Origin: Streptomyces sp. V4I2
GTDB lineage: Bacteria > Actinomycetota > Actinomycetes > Streptomycetales > Streptomycetaceae
Direction of reading: 5' to 3'
NCBI RefSeq assembly: GCF_030817655.1
Contig: NZ_JAUSZM010000003.1
Location: 8,060,001 to 8,124,000 of the forward strand
DNA length: 64,000 nucleotides
Part shown: in pieces, positions 34,501-43,163 of the stretch
How positions within the stretch are numbered: position 1 is the first letter of the stretch
How the letters are laid out: each line of letters opens with the position of its first letter
Program-made: the position numbers and the translations under genes
Notes under the pieces: model-generated
Seen by the model: the letters and a program-made list of their open reading frames with translations, nothing else
What the model was told of the DNA's origin: nothing
Databases searched by the model: none

Positions 34501-35409
34501 ATGCGACGCCTGTTTCCTGTGACCGACGAGACAGTGAACCGGACCCCCGGTGAGGCTCCCCCGGGCGAGGGGGAGGGGGGTGTACGTGAAGGCTCCGGAG
34601 GTGATGGTGCCGGTGGGGTCGGCCGGGCTCATCTGGTCGACCGGGAGTGGAGCCCTGCCGAGCTGGCCGCCGCCTACGCCTATCCCGGGCTGGGGCCCCG
34701 GGGAGCGGCCGGGGCGGCCGGCTCCGGGGCCGGTTCCGGTGGGCCGGAGGTCTGGCTGCGGGCCAACATGGTGTCCACGCTCGACGGGGCCGGCCAGCAC
34801 GACGGCCGTTCGCAGCCCATCTCCAGCGCCGCCGACATGCGGATCTTCGGCACCCTGCGGGCCCTCGCGGACGTGGTGATCGCCGGCGCGGAAACGGTAC
34901 GCAAGGAGGGATACCGGCCCGCACGCGCGCGTGCCGAGTTCGCGGAGCTGCGGGAGGCGGCCGGGCAGGGGCCCGTCCCCGCGATCGCGGTGGTCAGCGC
35001 CAGCCTGAACCTGGACTTCTCGCTCCCGCTGTTCACCTCCCCCCTGGTGCCCACGCTGATCCTCACGGGCGCCGCCGCGGCCCCGGACCGGATCGCGGCG
35101 GCCGAGAAGGCGGGCGCCCGGGTGGTCGTCGCCGGTGACGGCGTCGGCGTCGAGCCCGCCCGTGCCGTACGGGCCCTCGCCGAGCTCGGCCACACCCGGC
35201 TGCTCACGGAGGGCGGCCCGCGGCTGCTCGGCCAGCTGGTGGCCGCCGGGGTGCTCGACGAGCTCTGCCTGACCGTGGCCCCGATGCTCACCGCGGGGGA
35301 CGCACAGCGCATCGCGGGCGGGCCCTCGGTCGCCGTTCCGCAGCGGTTCGCACTGGTGTCCCTGCTGGAGGAGGAGGGCTTCCTCTTCAGTCGCTACCGA
35401 CGGCCGTGA
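34501..35409 (+). CDS. Pyrimidine reductase family protein (RibD C-terminal domain)
   Basis: A 302-aa protein. After a Gly/Glu-rich N-terminal part (1-60), the RibD/dihydrofolate-reductase-like domain is clear: VWLRANMVSTLDGAGQHDGRSQPISSAADMRIF, VVIAGAETVRKEGYRPA, HTRLLTEGGPRLLGQLVAAG and the closing LCLTVAPMLTAGDAQRIAGG. It lacks the deaminase half of RibD. Family members reduce a pyrimidine or related ring with NADPH in riboflavin or other pathways; the substrate here is unknown. ATG 34501 has no ribosome site but CACACT lies seven bases before it, so it may be leaderless. A 12-bp palindrome (34460-34471) lies upstream. Confidence 0.85.
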   Translation: MRRLFPVTDETVNRTPGEAPPGEGEGGVREGSGGDGAGGVGRAHLVDREWSPAELAAAYAYPGLGPRGAAGAAGSGAGSGGPEVWLRANMVSTLDGAGQHDGRSQPISSAADMRIFGTLRALADVVIAGAETVRKEGYRPARARAEFAELREAAGQGPVPAIAVVSASLNLDFSLPLFTSPLVPTLILTGAAAAPDRIAAAEKAGARVVVAGDGVGVEPARAVRALAELGHTRLLTEGGPRLLGQLVAAGVLDELCLTVAPMLTAGDAQRIAGGPSVAVPQRFALVSLLEEEGFLFSRYRRP

Positions 35410-35630
35410 GCCGGCCGGAAGCGGCGGCCGTGAGCCCGAGGCCACCGGCCGTGACGGGCCCGGCTGCTCCCGAAACCGGCTCGATCGCCCCCTTCGGCGG
35501 CGACTCGGCGGAATCTGCCGTTCCGTTTCGTTTTCGACGGGCACACTGAAACCGGCAGTACCTGTGCGATCGCGGGGCAGGATGGTTTCCGCAGGGCCTC
35601 GCACGGCCCACGGAGGAGAAGGGGCGCCCG

Positions 35631-36104
35631 GTGTTCACAAGCGTTTTGATGATCGAGAAGGCCCTTACGTCCGCCGACGTGGAGTTCGTCACCACCTTGC
35701 ACGGGGACGAACCGGTCGCTTTCCACGTCCTGTTGCAGCCGCGCGGCGACCAGGCGGACCGGCTGTTGCGGGCCATCGACGACGTCGCGCTCGGCGAGAT
35801 CGACGAGGCCGCGCGGGAGCTCGAGACGGCGGAGGGCGAGAAGGTGAAGGGGCTCGCCGAGCAGGCGCTGGACGTGTCCCTGCGCGCCCTGCGGGCGGCC
35901 GGCAGCGAGGCGGAGGGGCGGCTGATCGAGGCCCATCCGCTGGACGCGCTCAAGTCCCTGGTCGGCGAGATCGACGCGGACGAGGTGATCGTGCTGACGG
36001 ATCCGCACTACGTGGAGGAGTTCTTCCACCGGGACTGGGCCTCGCGGGCGCGGCACAAGGTGGGGGTGCCGGTGCTGAAGCTGTTCTCGCACAGCAAGGC
36101 CTGA
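35631..36104 (+). CDS. Conserved actinobacterial protein of unknown function
   Basis: A 157-aa protein: MFTSVLMIEKALTSADVEFV, VAFHVLLQPRGDQADRLLRAIDDVALGE, then an acidic helical middle (about 55-95), and VIVLTDPHYVEEFFHRDWAS, VGVPVLKLFSHSK. The C-terminal half (DEVIVLTDPHYVEEFF) resembles nucleotide- or stress-type alpha/beta folds, but no motif is decisive. Homologues are often labelled indole-3-glycerol phosphate synthase; the sequence lacks the TrpC barrel motifs and is too short, so that name is not used. GTG 35631 has AAGGGG upstream. It lies 87 bases before murC on the same strand. Confidence 0.75.
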   Translation: MFTSVLMIEKALTSADVEFVTTLHGDEPVAFHVLLQPRGDQADRLLRAIDDVALGEIDEAARELETAEGEKVKGLAEQALDVSLRALRAAGSEAEGRLIEAHPLDALKSLVGEIDADEVIVLTDPHYVEEFFHRDWASRARHKVGVPVLKLFSHSKA

Positions 36105-36191
36105 CGCAACCGGCTGTCCGTCGCGTGGGCCACGGGTCAGTAGGGTGGGTGGCCGAACCGTCGCCGCACCAGCACGTACAGGGAGACACAC

Positions 36192-37583
36192 ATGGCACCC
36201 GGCCTTCCCACCGCCATGGACCGACCGCACTTCATCGGCATCGGCGGGGCCGGGATGTCGGGGATCGCGAAGATCCTCGCGCAGCGCGGGGCGAAGGTGG
36301 CGGGCAGCGACGCGAAGGAGTCCGCGACCGCCGAGGCACTGCGCGCGCTGGGCGCGACCGTGCACATCGGGCACGCGGCGGGGCACCTGGCGGACGACGC
36401 CACGTGCGTCGTCGTCTCGTCGGCGATCCGGGCCGACAACCCGGAGCTGGCCCGGGCGGCCGAGCTGGGCATCCCGGTGGTCCACCGCTCGGACGCACTC
36501 GCCCGGCTGATGGACGGCCTGCGGCCGATCGCGGTGGCGGGCACGCACGGCAAGACCACGACCACGTCGATGCTGGCGGTGTCGCTGAGCGAGCTGGGCC
36601 TGAAGCCGTCGTACGCGATCGGCGGCGATCTGGACGCGCCCGGCTCCAACGCGCTGCACGGCGAGGGCGAGATCTTCGTCGCCGAGGCGGACGAGTCGGA
36701 CCGCAGCTTCCACAAGTACGCGCCCGAGGTCGCGATCATCCTCAACGTCGAGCTCGACCACCACGCCAACTACGCTTCCATGGACGAGATCTACGAGTCC
36801 TTCGAGACGTTCGCGGGCAGGATCGTGCCCGGTGGCACGCTGGTGATCACGGCGGACCACGAGGGCGCGCGGGAGCTGACGCGGCGGTTGGCCGGGTCGG
36901 TGCGGACGGTGACGTACGGGGAGTCGGAGGACGCCGACGTACGGGTTCTGTCCGTGACGGCGCAGGGCTTGAAGAGCGAGGTCAGTGTCCTCCTGGACGG
37001 CGAGGAACTCACCTTCACGGTCTCCGTGCCCGGTCGTCACTACGCCCACAACGCGGTGGCGGCGCTCGCGGCGGGCGTGGCGCTGGGCGTGCCGGCCGCC
37101 GAGCTGGCCCCGGCGCTGGCCGCGTACACCGGTGTGAAGCGGCGCCTCCAGCTGAAGGGCGAGGCGGCGGGGGTCCAGGTCATCGACTCCTACGCCCACC
37201 ACCCGACGGAGATGACGGCGGATCTGGAGGCGATGCGCGCGGCGGCCGGCGACGCCCGGATCCTGGTCGTCTTCCAGCCGCACCTCTTCTCCCGGACGCA
37301 GGAACTCGGCAAGGAGATGGGTCAGTCGCTGACCCTGGCCGACGCGTCGGTCGTCCTGGACATCTATCCGGCCCGCGAGGACCCGATCCCGGGCGTGACG
37401 AGCGAGCTGATCATCGAGGCGGCGCGGGCCGCGGGCGCGGACGTGACGCCGGTGCGCGACAAGGGCGCGGTGCCGGAGACCGTCGCGGGAATGTCGAAGC
37501 CCGGTGATCTCGTTCTCACCATGGGCGCGGGTGACGTGACGGACCTCGGCCCGCAGATCCTGGACCGTCTCGCACAGAAGTGA
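36192..37583 (+). CDS. murC: UDP-N-acetylmuramate--L-alanine ligase
   Basis: A 463-aa Mur ligase adding L-alanine to UDP-MurNAc in peptidoglycan synthesis. HFIGIGGAGMSGIAKIL (13-29) binds the UDP substrate, VAGTHGKTTTTSML (115-128) is the ATP loop, and EADESDRSF with the following HHANY region is the metal/ATP centre. The C-terminal domain (SYAHHPTEMTADLEAM, FQPHLFSRTQ) is complete. GGGAG six bases upstream supports the ATG at 36192. The usual dcw cluster genes are absent; this is a stand-alone murC, as I recall for S. coelicolor SCO6060. msrB follows directly. Confidence 0.95.
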   Translation: MAPGLPTAMDRPHFIGIGGAGMSGIAKILAQRGAKVAGSDAKESATAEALRALGATVHIGHAAGHLADDATCVVVSSAIRADNPELARAAELGIPVVHRSDALARLMDGLRPIAVAGTHGKTTTTSMLAVSLSELGLKPSYAIGGDLDAPGSNALHGEGEIFVAEADESDRSFHKYAPEVAIILNVELDHHANYASMDEIYESFETFAGRIVPGGTLVITADHEGARELTRRLAGSVRTVTYGESEDADVRVLSVTAQGLKSEVSVLLDGEELTFTVSVPGRHYAHNAVAALAAGVALGVPAAELAPALAAYTGVKRRLQLKGEAAGVQVIDSYAHHPTEMTADLEAMRAAAGDARILVVFQPHLFSRTQELGKEMGQSLTLADASVVLDIYPAREDPIPGVTSELIIEAARAAGADVTPVRDKGAVPETVAGMSKPGDLVLTMGAGDVTDLGPQILDRLAQK

Positions 37584-37612
37584 CTCGCACAGAAGCAAAG
37601 GGGTTGGCCTTC

Positions 37613-38017
37613 ATGTCGTACGACGTCGACAAGCCGGACGAGCAGTGGCGCGCGGAGCTGACCCCGGCGGAGTACGCCGTGCTGCGGCAGGCCGGCACGG
37701 AGCCCGCCTTCGTCGGTGAGTACACCGACACCAAGACCGAGGGCGTCTACTCCTGCCGCGCCTGCGGCGCCGAACTCTTCACCTCCACCACGAAGTTCGA
37801 GTCCCACTGCGGCTGGCCGTCCTTCTACGACCCGAAGGACACGGACGCGGTCGAGCTCATCCAGGACCGGTCGCACGGGATGGTGCGGACCGAGGTGCGG
37901 TGCGCCCGGTGCGGGTCGCATCTCGGGCACGTGTTCGAGGGGGAGGGGTATCCGACCCCCACGGACCAGCGGTACTGCATCAACTCGATCTCGCTGCGTC
38001 TGACCCCGGAGGCCTGA
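37613..38017 (+). CDS. msrB: Peptide-methionine (R)-S-oxide reductase
   Basis: A 134-aa MsrB that reduces methionine-R-sulfoxide in proteins. Two CxxC pairs (Cys48/51 in SCRACG and Cys97/100 in CARCGSH) bind zinc, the catalytic cysteine is Cys122 in RYCINS, and Cys66 in SHCGWPSF is the likely resolving residue. ATG 37613 with AAGGGG ten bases upstream is preferred over an in-frame GTG at 37580 that overlaps the murC stop. It lies 29 bases after murC and is probably cotranscribed. It converges with the acyltransferase gene at 38036. Confidence 0.95.
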   Translation: MSYDVDKPDEQWRAELTPAEYAVLRQAGTEPAFVGEYTDTKTEGVYSCRACGAELFTSTTKFESHCGWPSFYDPKDTDAVELIQDRSHGMVRTEVRCARCGSHLGHVFEGEGYPTPTDQRYCINSISLRLTPEA

Positions 38018-38035
38018 CGCCTGACGCGGGCGTGC

Positions 38036-39037
38036 CTATCGGAGTGCGAACAGGCCGGTGACCTCGGCCCCGCGCAGCTGCTTCGCGCGGATGGCCTTCA
38101 TCCCCGCGTGCAGGGTGGTGGTGCCCTCCTGGTAAGCGGCCTCGATGGGCAGGTAGTAGGTGAGGTTGAAGTAGGCGAACGGGGCGGAACAGGACGGGTC
38201 GGTGCCGACGGCGCGCAGCCATGTGGTGCCGCCGAAGTGGTAGTAGAGGCTGAAGGCGGCCATGCGCTGCCCCTCGTAGGCGGCTGTCACCCGGGCCTGC
38301 TCGCCCATCGCCTCGGCCTGCCGGCCCAGCAGACGGGTCATCAGGCCGGCGTCGTCGGCTGTGTGTCCGTGCGAGGACTGGAGGGCTGCCAGCAACTGCC
38401 CGGCCTCCCGGAAGCAGTCTCCGAGCAGCAGGTGACGGATGCTCAACCCGGCGTCGCGGAACGCCGCACGTTCGTGGCGCACCGCGACCCGGCGCTTGGA
38501 GGGCAGGGAGGCGAGGTAGTCCTCGAAGGAGCCGCCGGGCAGGGGGATGGCGGCGTCGTCGTCCATCCGCTGCGGCGAGGCCTTGTCGTACACCGCGCCC
38601 AGCTGCTCGGCGGCGGTCTGGGTCAGATACGGCCACCAGTGCGTGGTGTCGTGGCGCTCGGCGTGAGTGCGCGCGCAGTCACGCAACAGGGCCAGGCAGG
38701 CGGTGCGCCGCTCAGGAGGCAGGCCAGGGTTGGTCAGGGGCGCGTTGTGGTACCCGCGGCGGGCACCGGCGAGCACCCGCGGTCCGGGCGGGCCGGACAG
38801 CTCCAGCAGGTGGGGGTCGTAGAAGTCGTTGGGTTCGCTGTGGACGAGGTAGAGGGGGGCGGCGGCGAGGAGTGTGCCGTCCCCGTCACGGACCAGGGCG
38901 TACGACGCGGTCGCGGTGGGATCCGACTCCTCTCCCAGCAGCCAGCGGTGGGAGAGGTACAGGCCCGCGGAACGGGCGAGCCGGTCCCAGTCGTCCGCCG
39001 GGACCTCGCGGAGGGTGGAGGCGATGTGCGCTTTCAC
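38036..39037 (-). CDS. GNAT/FemAB-type acyltransferase (BioF2-like, COG3146-type)
   Basis: A 333-aa predicted acyl- or aminoacyl-transferase of the peptidoglycan-bridge/FemAB superfamily: LREVPADDWDRLARSAGLYLSHRWL at the start, YLASLPSKRRVAVRHERAAF, AAYEGQRMAAFSLYYHFGGTTWLRAVG and the terminal YYLPIEAAYQEG. Members transfer an acyl or aminoacyl group to an amine. It is the last gene of a minus-strand operon; GTG 39037 overlaps the MFS stop (GTGA). In this cluster it probably caps or tailors the ATP-grasp product (inference). It ends 18 bases from the convergent msrB stop. Confidence 0.8.
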   Translation of the reverse strand: MKAHIASTLREVPADDWDRLARSAGLYLSHRWLLGEESDPTATASYALVRDGDGTLLAAAPLYLVHSEPNDFYDPHLLELSGPPGPRVLAGARRGYHNAPLTNPGLPPERRTACLALLRDCARTHAERHDTTHWWPYLTQTAAEQLGAVYDKASPQRMDDDAAIPLPGGSFEDYLASLPSKRRVAVRHERAAFRDAGLSIRHLLLGDCFREAGQLLAALQSSHGHTADDAGLMTRLLGRQAEAMGEQARVTAAYEGQRMAAFSLYYHFGGTTWLRAVGTDPSCSAPFAYFNLTYYLPIEAAYQEGTTTLHAGMKAIRAKQLRGAEVTGLFALR

Positions 39038-40359
39038 GGTGATGTCGGACTCTCCTCGGGATCGGTGGGGGCGGTGGCCGCCGGGCGCAGCGGCCGCAGA
39101 GCGGGAACCGCCAGCAGCGCCAGGAGACAGGCAGTGCCCTGAACCACCCACGGCACGAGGCCACCGGCGGCCAGGAGGGTGGTGAACAGCACGGGGGCCG
39201 CGATGTTCCCGGTCGACCAGGAGAGCTGGTAGAGGCTCTGTTTGCCGCCCCGGGCGGCACCCGGGGTGAGGGTGACGGAGAGTTCGTTCAGGGCCGGCGA
39301 GCAGAAGATCTCGGCGAGGCTGAACAGCACCATCGCCAGCAGCAGTGCGGGCCACGCGGGGATCGCGGTGCCGGGCAGCGCCGGCGCGGCGAAGGCCACC
39401 ATGGCGGCCGTGAGGAGCCCGTAGCCGAGGGCGATGGCGTGCCGTGGCTGCGCGGGTGCGGCGTGGGCGGTCAGTGGGCTGGTGAGGGTGGAGACCAGAA
39501 CCGTGTTCAGGATGAGCAGGAGGCTCGCGGCCCACGCCGCCAGCCCCAGGACGGTGGTGGCGTACAGGGCGATGAGCACGGCCAGCATCGACTGGGACAG
39601 CACGAAGGGGAGGGCGCAGGCGACCAGGAGGAGGTAGCGGCGGGTGCCGTCGTCGCGTGGCCCGTCGGGCTCCCGGCCGCTGCTCCCGGCGTCCCCGGGA
39701 TCCGGCCGCGGACCGGCCCGCGGTGCGGGCGGAGTCGTCACGGGCACGCGGGCGAAGCAGACCGCGGCCAGCAGGTACAGCGGGGCGGCGGCCACCAGCA
39801 GGCCGGTCAGGGCTCCGGTCCCGTACAGCGCGAGGGCACCCGCGGCCAGCGCCGCGCCGGCGCCGATGCCGATGTTGCGCAGGCTTCCGGTGAACGCGAA
39901 CCAGGCACGGATCTCCCCGGCCGGGGTGGCCTGGGTGATCAGCGTGCGCTGCGCCGTGTAGTACGTGTTCACCCCGGACTGCACCAGGAAGTAGGCGCAG
40001 ACGATCTGCCAGGGACGGTGGGCGAGGAGGAAGGTGAGGAATCCCGCGGCGGTGACCACGTTGGCCGCGACGGTCGGCTGCCGGGGGCCGAAGCGGTCCA
40101 TGAGGCGGCCGGCGAGGAAGACCGAGGGCAGGGCGGCCAGTTGACCGACCGTCACGGCGGCGCCGACGGCGGGGGCGGACAGACCGCGCACCGTGGTGAA
40201 GTACAGCAGCCCGAGGGGCAGCAGCATGCCGCTGCCCACGGAGTCGACGAGGTTGCCGGTGACAAACCGGCCGTACCCACGGACGGCGGGCAGGCCGAGG
40301 GCCCGCGCCAGCGGGCCGGGACGGGCGGGAGCGGGCGCGGCGGAGGTGTCCGGGGTCAT
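39034..40359 (-). CDS. MFS transporter, probable exporter of the cluster product
   Basis: A 441-aa major facilitator with about 12 hydrophobic segments, the loop 2-3 motif AGRLMDRFGPRQPTV and a cytosolic Pro/Gly/Asp-rich central loop (about 210-235). The ATG overlaps the upstream ATP-grasp stop and its stop overlaps the acyltransferase start, so it is translationally coupled to both. Position makes it a likely efflux pump for the small molecule made by the cluster or a self-resistance determinant. Confidence 0.88.
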   Translation of the reverse strand: MTPDTSAAPAPARPGPLARALGLPAVRGYGRFVTGNLVDSVGSGMLLPLGLLYFTTVRGLSAPAVGAAVTVGQLAALPSVFLAGRLMDRFGPRQPTVAANVVTAAGFLTFLLAHRPWQIVCAYFLVQSGVNTYYTAQRTLITQATPAGEIRAWFAFTGSLRNIGIGAGAALAAGALALYGTGALTGLLVAAAPLYLLAAVCFARVPVTTPPAPRAGPRPDPGDAGSSGREPDGPRDDGTRRYLLLVACALPFVLSQSMLAVLIALYATTVLGLAAWAASLLLILNTVLVSTLTSPLTAHAAPAQPRHAIALGYGLLTAAMVAFAAPALPGTAIPAWPALLLAMVLFSLAEIFCSPALNELSVTLTPGAARGGKQSLYQLSWSTGNIAAPVLFTTLLAAGGLVPWVVQGTACLLALLAVPALRPLRPAATAPTDPEESPTSP

Positions 40360-41642
40360 GAGGCGCGGAGCAGGGTCCGGATCTTGTCCAGCACCTCCTG
40401 CCGGGGGAAACCGGTGACGGCGTGCAGGTCCTCCAGTGCCTTGACGGTCTGCTGCTCCTCGCCGTCGGTGAGGGTGAAGACGACTATGTCGCCGTGGTCG
40501 GTGCCGTCGATGAGAAGTTGGTGCGCGGTGACGAGGTCCACGCGGTCCGCCAGCTCCTCGCGGGCGCCCCGTGGCAGCCGTTCGGGCGAGAGGAACTCGA
40601 CGGCCCAGCGGGTGCGGCGGACCGGGCCGGGCGCGTACCGGCCGAGCGCCATGTCGGTCAGGGCGGTGAAGGTGTTGGTGCCGGAGGCGGCGCAGGAGAG
40701 CGTGGTGGCGCCGCCGATGCGGGGGTTGATCTCCAGGACGACATACCGGCCGCCGCTGTAGATCATGTCCACGTTGACGGAACCACGGACGCCCAGCTCC
40801 TCGCAGAGGTCGACCAGCCGGGCGGCGACGGGCTCGAACGCCCGGTCGGCCTCGGGCCGCGGCCCGCACCAGCGCAGGTCGGCGAAGGTGAACACCGGTT
40901 CGGGGCCGGCGGTGCCGGTCCAGCACACCGGCAGGACCCGGTACGCGCCGGGCTCGCCGACGATGTCCACGGAGCACAGGTCCCCGCTGACGCACTCCTC
41001 GACGACGGCCGACACGGGCGGCGGGTCGAGGAGGTAGGCGTCCAGCGCCGCCGGGTCGGGCACGGCCCGGATCCCGAAGCTGGTGGAGTCCCACAGCGGC
41101 TTGGACAGCAGCGGGTAGCCGATCCGCGCGGCCTGGGCCCGCAGCGCGTCGGCGTAGGCGGGGATCGCGAGGCCCCGCCCGGCCAGGAGGTCGGAGTCGG
41201 CCCGGAAGCCGCGCGGGACGTCGAGACCCGCACGGACGAGCAGCTGCTTGGTCTCCCATTTGTCGCTCAGCAGTGAGGTGGCCGTGAGCGGGGTCATGAC
41301 CGTCGGTACGCCCTCGGCATCGAGCAGTTCCTTCGCGGTCGCGTCGCGCAACGCGTTCTCGCACGGCAGGGAGATGGAGACCGCCGCGTCGGCTCCCCAC
41401 CGCGTGACCAGCCCGGCCAGTTCACGAGGGGTGACAGCCGGATCGACGGCCTGGCGGCCACCGGGGAAGTCGTCGTCCCCGGCCTGTCCGTGGGTGTGGA
41501 ACAGCCGCGCCTCGATGCCCTCGCCGGCCAGGTCCCGGACGGTGCGCTGGATGTAGGGGTCGGCACGCTGGATGTCGACGGACCTCAGGAACGCGATCTT
41601 CCGCACGGTCCGGGGCGGGGTGTCCCGCTCGGCGTTCTGCAT
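40356..41642 (-). CDS. ATP-grasp ligase (ligase 1 of the cluster)
   Basis: A 428-aa ATP-grasp enzyme. The pre-ATP-grasp part opens RKIAFLRSVDIQRADPYIQR; the ATP-binding lysine region is IGYPLLSKPLWDSTSFGIR, and the metal-binding C-terminal motif is VNVDMIYSGGRYVVLEINPRIGG with the Glu and Asn ligands. Such enzymes join a carboxylate to an amine through an acyl-phosphate. ATG 41642 has CGGAAG about five bases upstream; a GTG at 41678 lies within the repeats. The next gene overlaps (ATGA). With ligase 2 it would make a di- or tripeptide or similar amide (inference). Confidence 0.85.
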   Translation of the reverse strand: MQNAERDTPPRTVRKIAFLRSVDIQRADPYIQRTVRDLAGEGIEARLFHTHGQAGDDDFPGGRQAVDPAVTPRELAGLVTRWGADAAVSISLPCENALRDATAKELLDAEGVPTVMTPLTATSLLSDKWETKQLLVRAGLDVPRGFRADSDLLAGRGLAIPAYADALRAQAARIGYPLLSKPLWDSTSFGIRAVPDPAALDAYLLDPPPVSAVVEECVSGDLCSVDIVGEPGAYRVLPVCWTGTAGPEPVFTFADLRWCGPRPEADRAFEPVAARLVDLCEELGVRGSVNVDMIYSGGRYVVLEINPRIGGATTLSCAASGTNTFTALTDMALGRYAPGPVRRTRWAVEFLSPERLPRGAREELADRVDLVTAHQLLIDGTDHGDIVVFTLTDGEEQQTVKALEDLHAVTGFPRQEVLDKIRTLLRAS

Positions 41643-41662
41643 GGGCTTCCGCTCTGCTCTGG

Positions 41663-41745
41663 GGACGGGTGGGGTCACTTCACTTCTGTTCCGCGGACGG
41701 GTGGGTTGCTCGAGGGACGGGTGGGCTGCTCCGGGGACGGGTGGG
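41663..41745. repeat. Short tandem repeats between the two ATP-grasp genes
   Basis: GGACGGGTGGG occurs at 41663, 41695, 41715 and 41735. The last three are exactly 20 bases apart. The first and last copies are each followed by TCACTTCAC (41675-41683 and 41746-41754), and in the last copy that tail is the 3' end of the upstream ATP-grasp gene including its stop. This looks like local duplication of the gene end. Confidence 0.8.
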
Positions 41746-42993
41746 TCACTTCACGTTCAGCCTGGTGCCGGCGATCGCCCGGTCGGCGAGGCGGCGGGCC
41801 TCGGTGGGAGAGTCGGCCACGGCCACCACGTGGCCGATCCGGCCGGAGCTGTCCGCCGGTTCGGGGACGGGGTCCCCGGGACGCACCTCGATCTCGCTGT
41901 GGGTGCCGGGGACGTCGGGCACGCGGACGAGTTCCAGCACCCCGGCGCGCTCGGGGAGCAGGAAGCGGATGGCCGCCGCCCGTTCCCGGGTCGCCCCGGT
42001 GTCGGGCAGCCGGCCCGTCACGGACTGGAGGTAGGCGACGGCTTCGCTGATCCCGGTCGCGGCCTCGACGATCTCGCAGATGTTGTCACCGGGCAGCCGG
42101 GCCCCCGTCTCGATCACGACCGGCGTGTGGGATCCGGGCGGGATCTTCACCTCCGTGTGCGCGATGCCGTTGCGGATCCCGACGGCGAGAGCGGCGCGGG
42201 CCGCGGTGTGCTGCACCGCCCGGGTCAACTCGGGCGGCAGTCCGGCCGGGCAGGTGTGCCCGGTCTCGACCCGGTACCGTCCGGAGGTGGTGTCCTTGGC
42301 GACCACCGGCAGCGCGTACGGGACGCCGTCGGCGACCACGGTCTCGGCGGAGTACTCCGCGCCCGGCACATAGCTCTGCAACAGCACCCGCGCGTCCAGC
42401 GGCAGCCCGTGCGGCATCGCCCGCGTGAACCGCCGGGCGGCGGCGACCGCGTCGTCGAGGCCGTCGGGCCCGGCCACGACGCTGACGCCCCAGGACCCGC
42501 CCTGCTCGGCCGGTTTGACCACCAACGGCCAGCCCAGCGAGGCATCGGCCGCGGCCCGGTGCGCCTGCTCGGCGTCGGCGGCCACCGCGCCCGCCGGGAC
42601 CGGAATCCCGGCCGTCCGGAAGGCCTCGGCCATGGCGATCTTGTTGCGGGCGGCCCGCGCGAGGGCCGGATCGTTGCCGGGCAGTCCGAGCCGCGCCGCC
42701 AGCGCCGCCGCCAGCGGGGTGAACAGCTCCCAGCAGGCCGCGACCGCGCCGATCCGGTGCTCCCGGCAGTAGGTCTCCAGGTCGTCAAGCGCCCGGTCCG
42801 AGTCCGTCAGGTCGGTGAAGCAGACACCGGCCAGCGCCCGGGTGAGCCAGGGGGCGTACCTCTCATGGACCTCGCGGTGCGTGGCGCCGTACAGCCGCAG
42901 TCCGAGCCGGTCGGCGGCCTCGGCCAGGAACGGGCCGGCGTTCCCCATCGGTTCGACCACCAGCACGCCGGTGACGTTCGGCTCATCGCTCAT
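41746..42993 (-). CDS. ATP-grasp ligase (ligase 2 of the cluster)
   Basis: A 415-aa L-amino-acid-ligase-type ATP-grasp protein. The first domain (MGNAGPFLAEAADRLGLRLYG) precedes ARNKIAMAEAFRTAGIPVPAG, the lysine-containing motif GWPLVVKPAEQGGSWGVSV, the loop VLLQSYVPGAEYSAETVV and the metal-binding end TEVKIPPGSHTPVVIETGARLPGDN. This pattern resembles BacD-like dipeptide ligases. It is first in the minus-strand operon. ATG at 42993 diverges from the radical SAM gene with 170 bases between. The gap to ligase 1 (103 bases) holds the tandem repeats. Confidence 0.85.
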   Translation of the reverse strand: MSDEPNVTGVLVVEPMGNAGPFLAEAADRLGLRLYGATHREVHERYAPWLTRALAGVCFTDLTDSDRALDDLETYCREHRIGAVAACWELFTPLAAALAARLGLPGNDPALARAARNKIAMAEAFRTAGIPVPAGAVAADAEQAHRAAADASLGWPLVVKPAEQGGSWGVSVVAGPDGLDDAVAAARRFTRAMPHGLPLDARVLLQSYVPGAEYSAETVVADGVPYALPVVAKDTTSGRYRVETGHTCPAGLPPELTRAVQHTAARAALAVGIRNGIAHTEVKIPPGSHTPVVIETGARLPGDNICEIVEAATGISEAVAYLQSVTGRLPDTGATRERAAAIRFLLPERAGVLELVRVPDVPGTHSEIEVRPGDPVPEPADSSGRIGHVVAVADSPTEARRLADRAIAGTRLNVK

Positions 42994-43089
42994 TCGACGT
43001 CAACTGTCGCCAGGCATCGATGACTTGAAGGTTTCCCCAACGTAAACACCTTTCGAAAGCGCCGAGTTGGTGCACTCGCCCTATGGCCT

Positions 43090-43102
43090 CAACAAATTGT
43101 TG
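43090..43102. promoter_or_regulatory. Palindrome in the bidirectional promoter of the ATP-grasp/radical SAM cluster
   Basis: CAACAA-A-TTGTTG has perfect 6-base arms. It lies 61 bases upstream of the radical SAM start and 97 bases upstream of the divergent ATP-grasp start. It stands out as AT-rich in a GC-rich intergenic region and may be an operator. Confidence 0.4.
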
Positions 43103-43163
43103 CATGTTCGAATGCGCAGGCACGGTAACGCACGCACGGCAGGCCCGACCAGAGGGATCCAAC

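Noticed and set aside
35631..36104. Indole-3-glycerol phosphate synthase (trpC), a name I recall being used for homologues
   Set aside because: The protein has 157 residues, lacks the TrpC barrel motifs and is not near trp genes.
43021..43060. A third LacI operator (CGTAAAC half-site) upstream of the ATP-grasp/radical SAM cluster
   Set aside because: Only one half matches the GTTTACGTAAAC sites; the other arm is absent, so chance is more likely.
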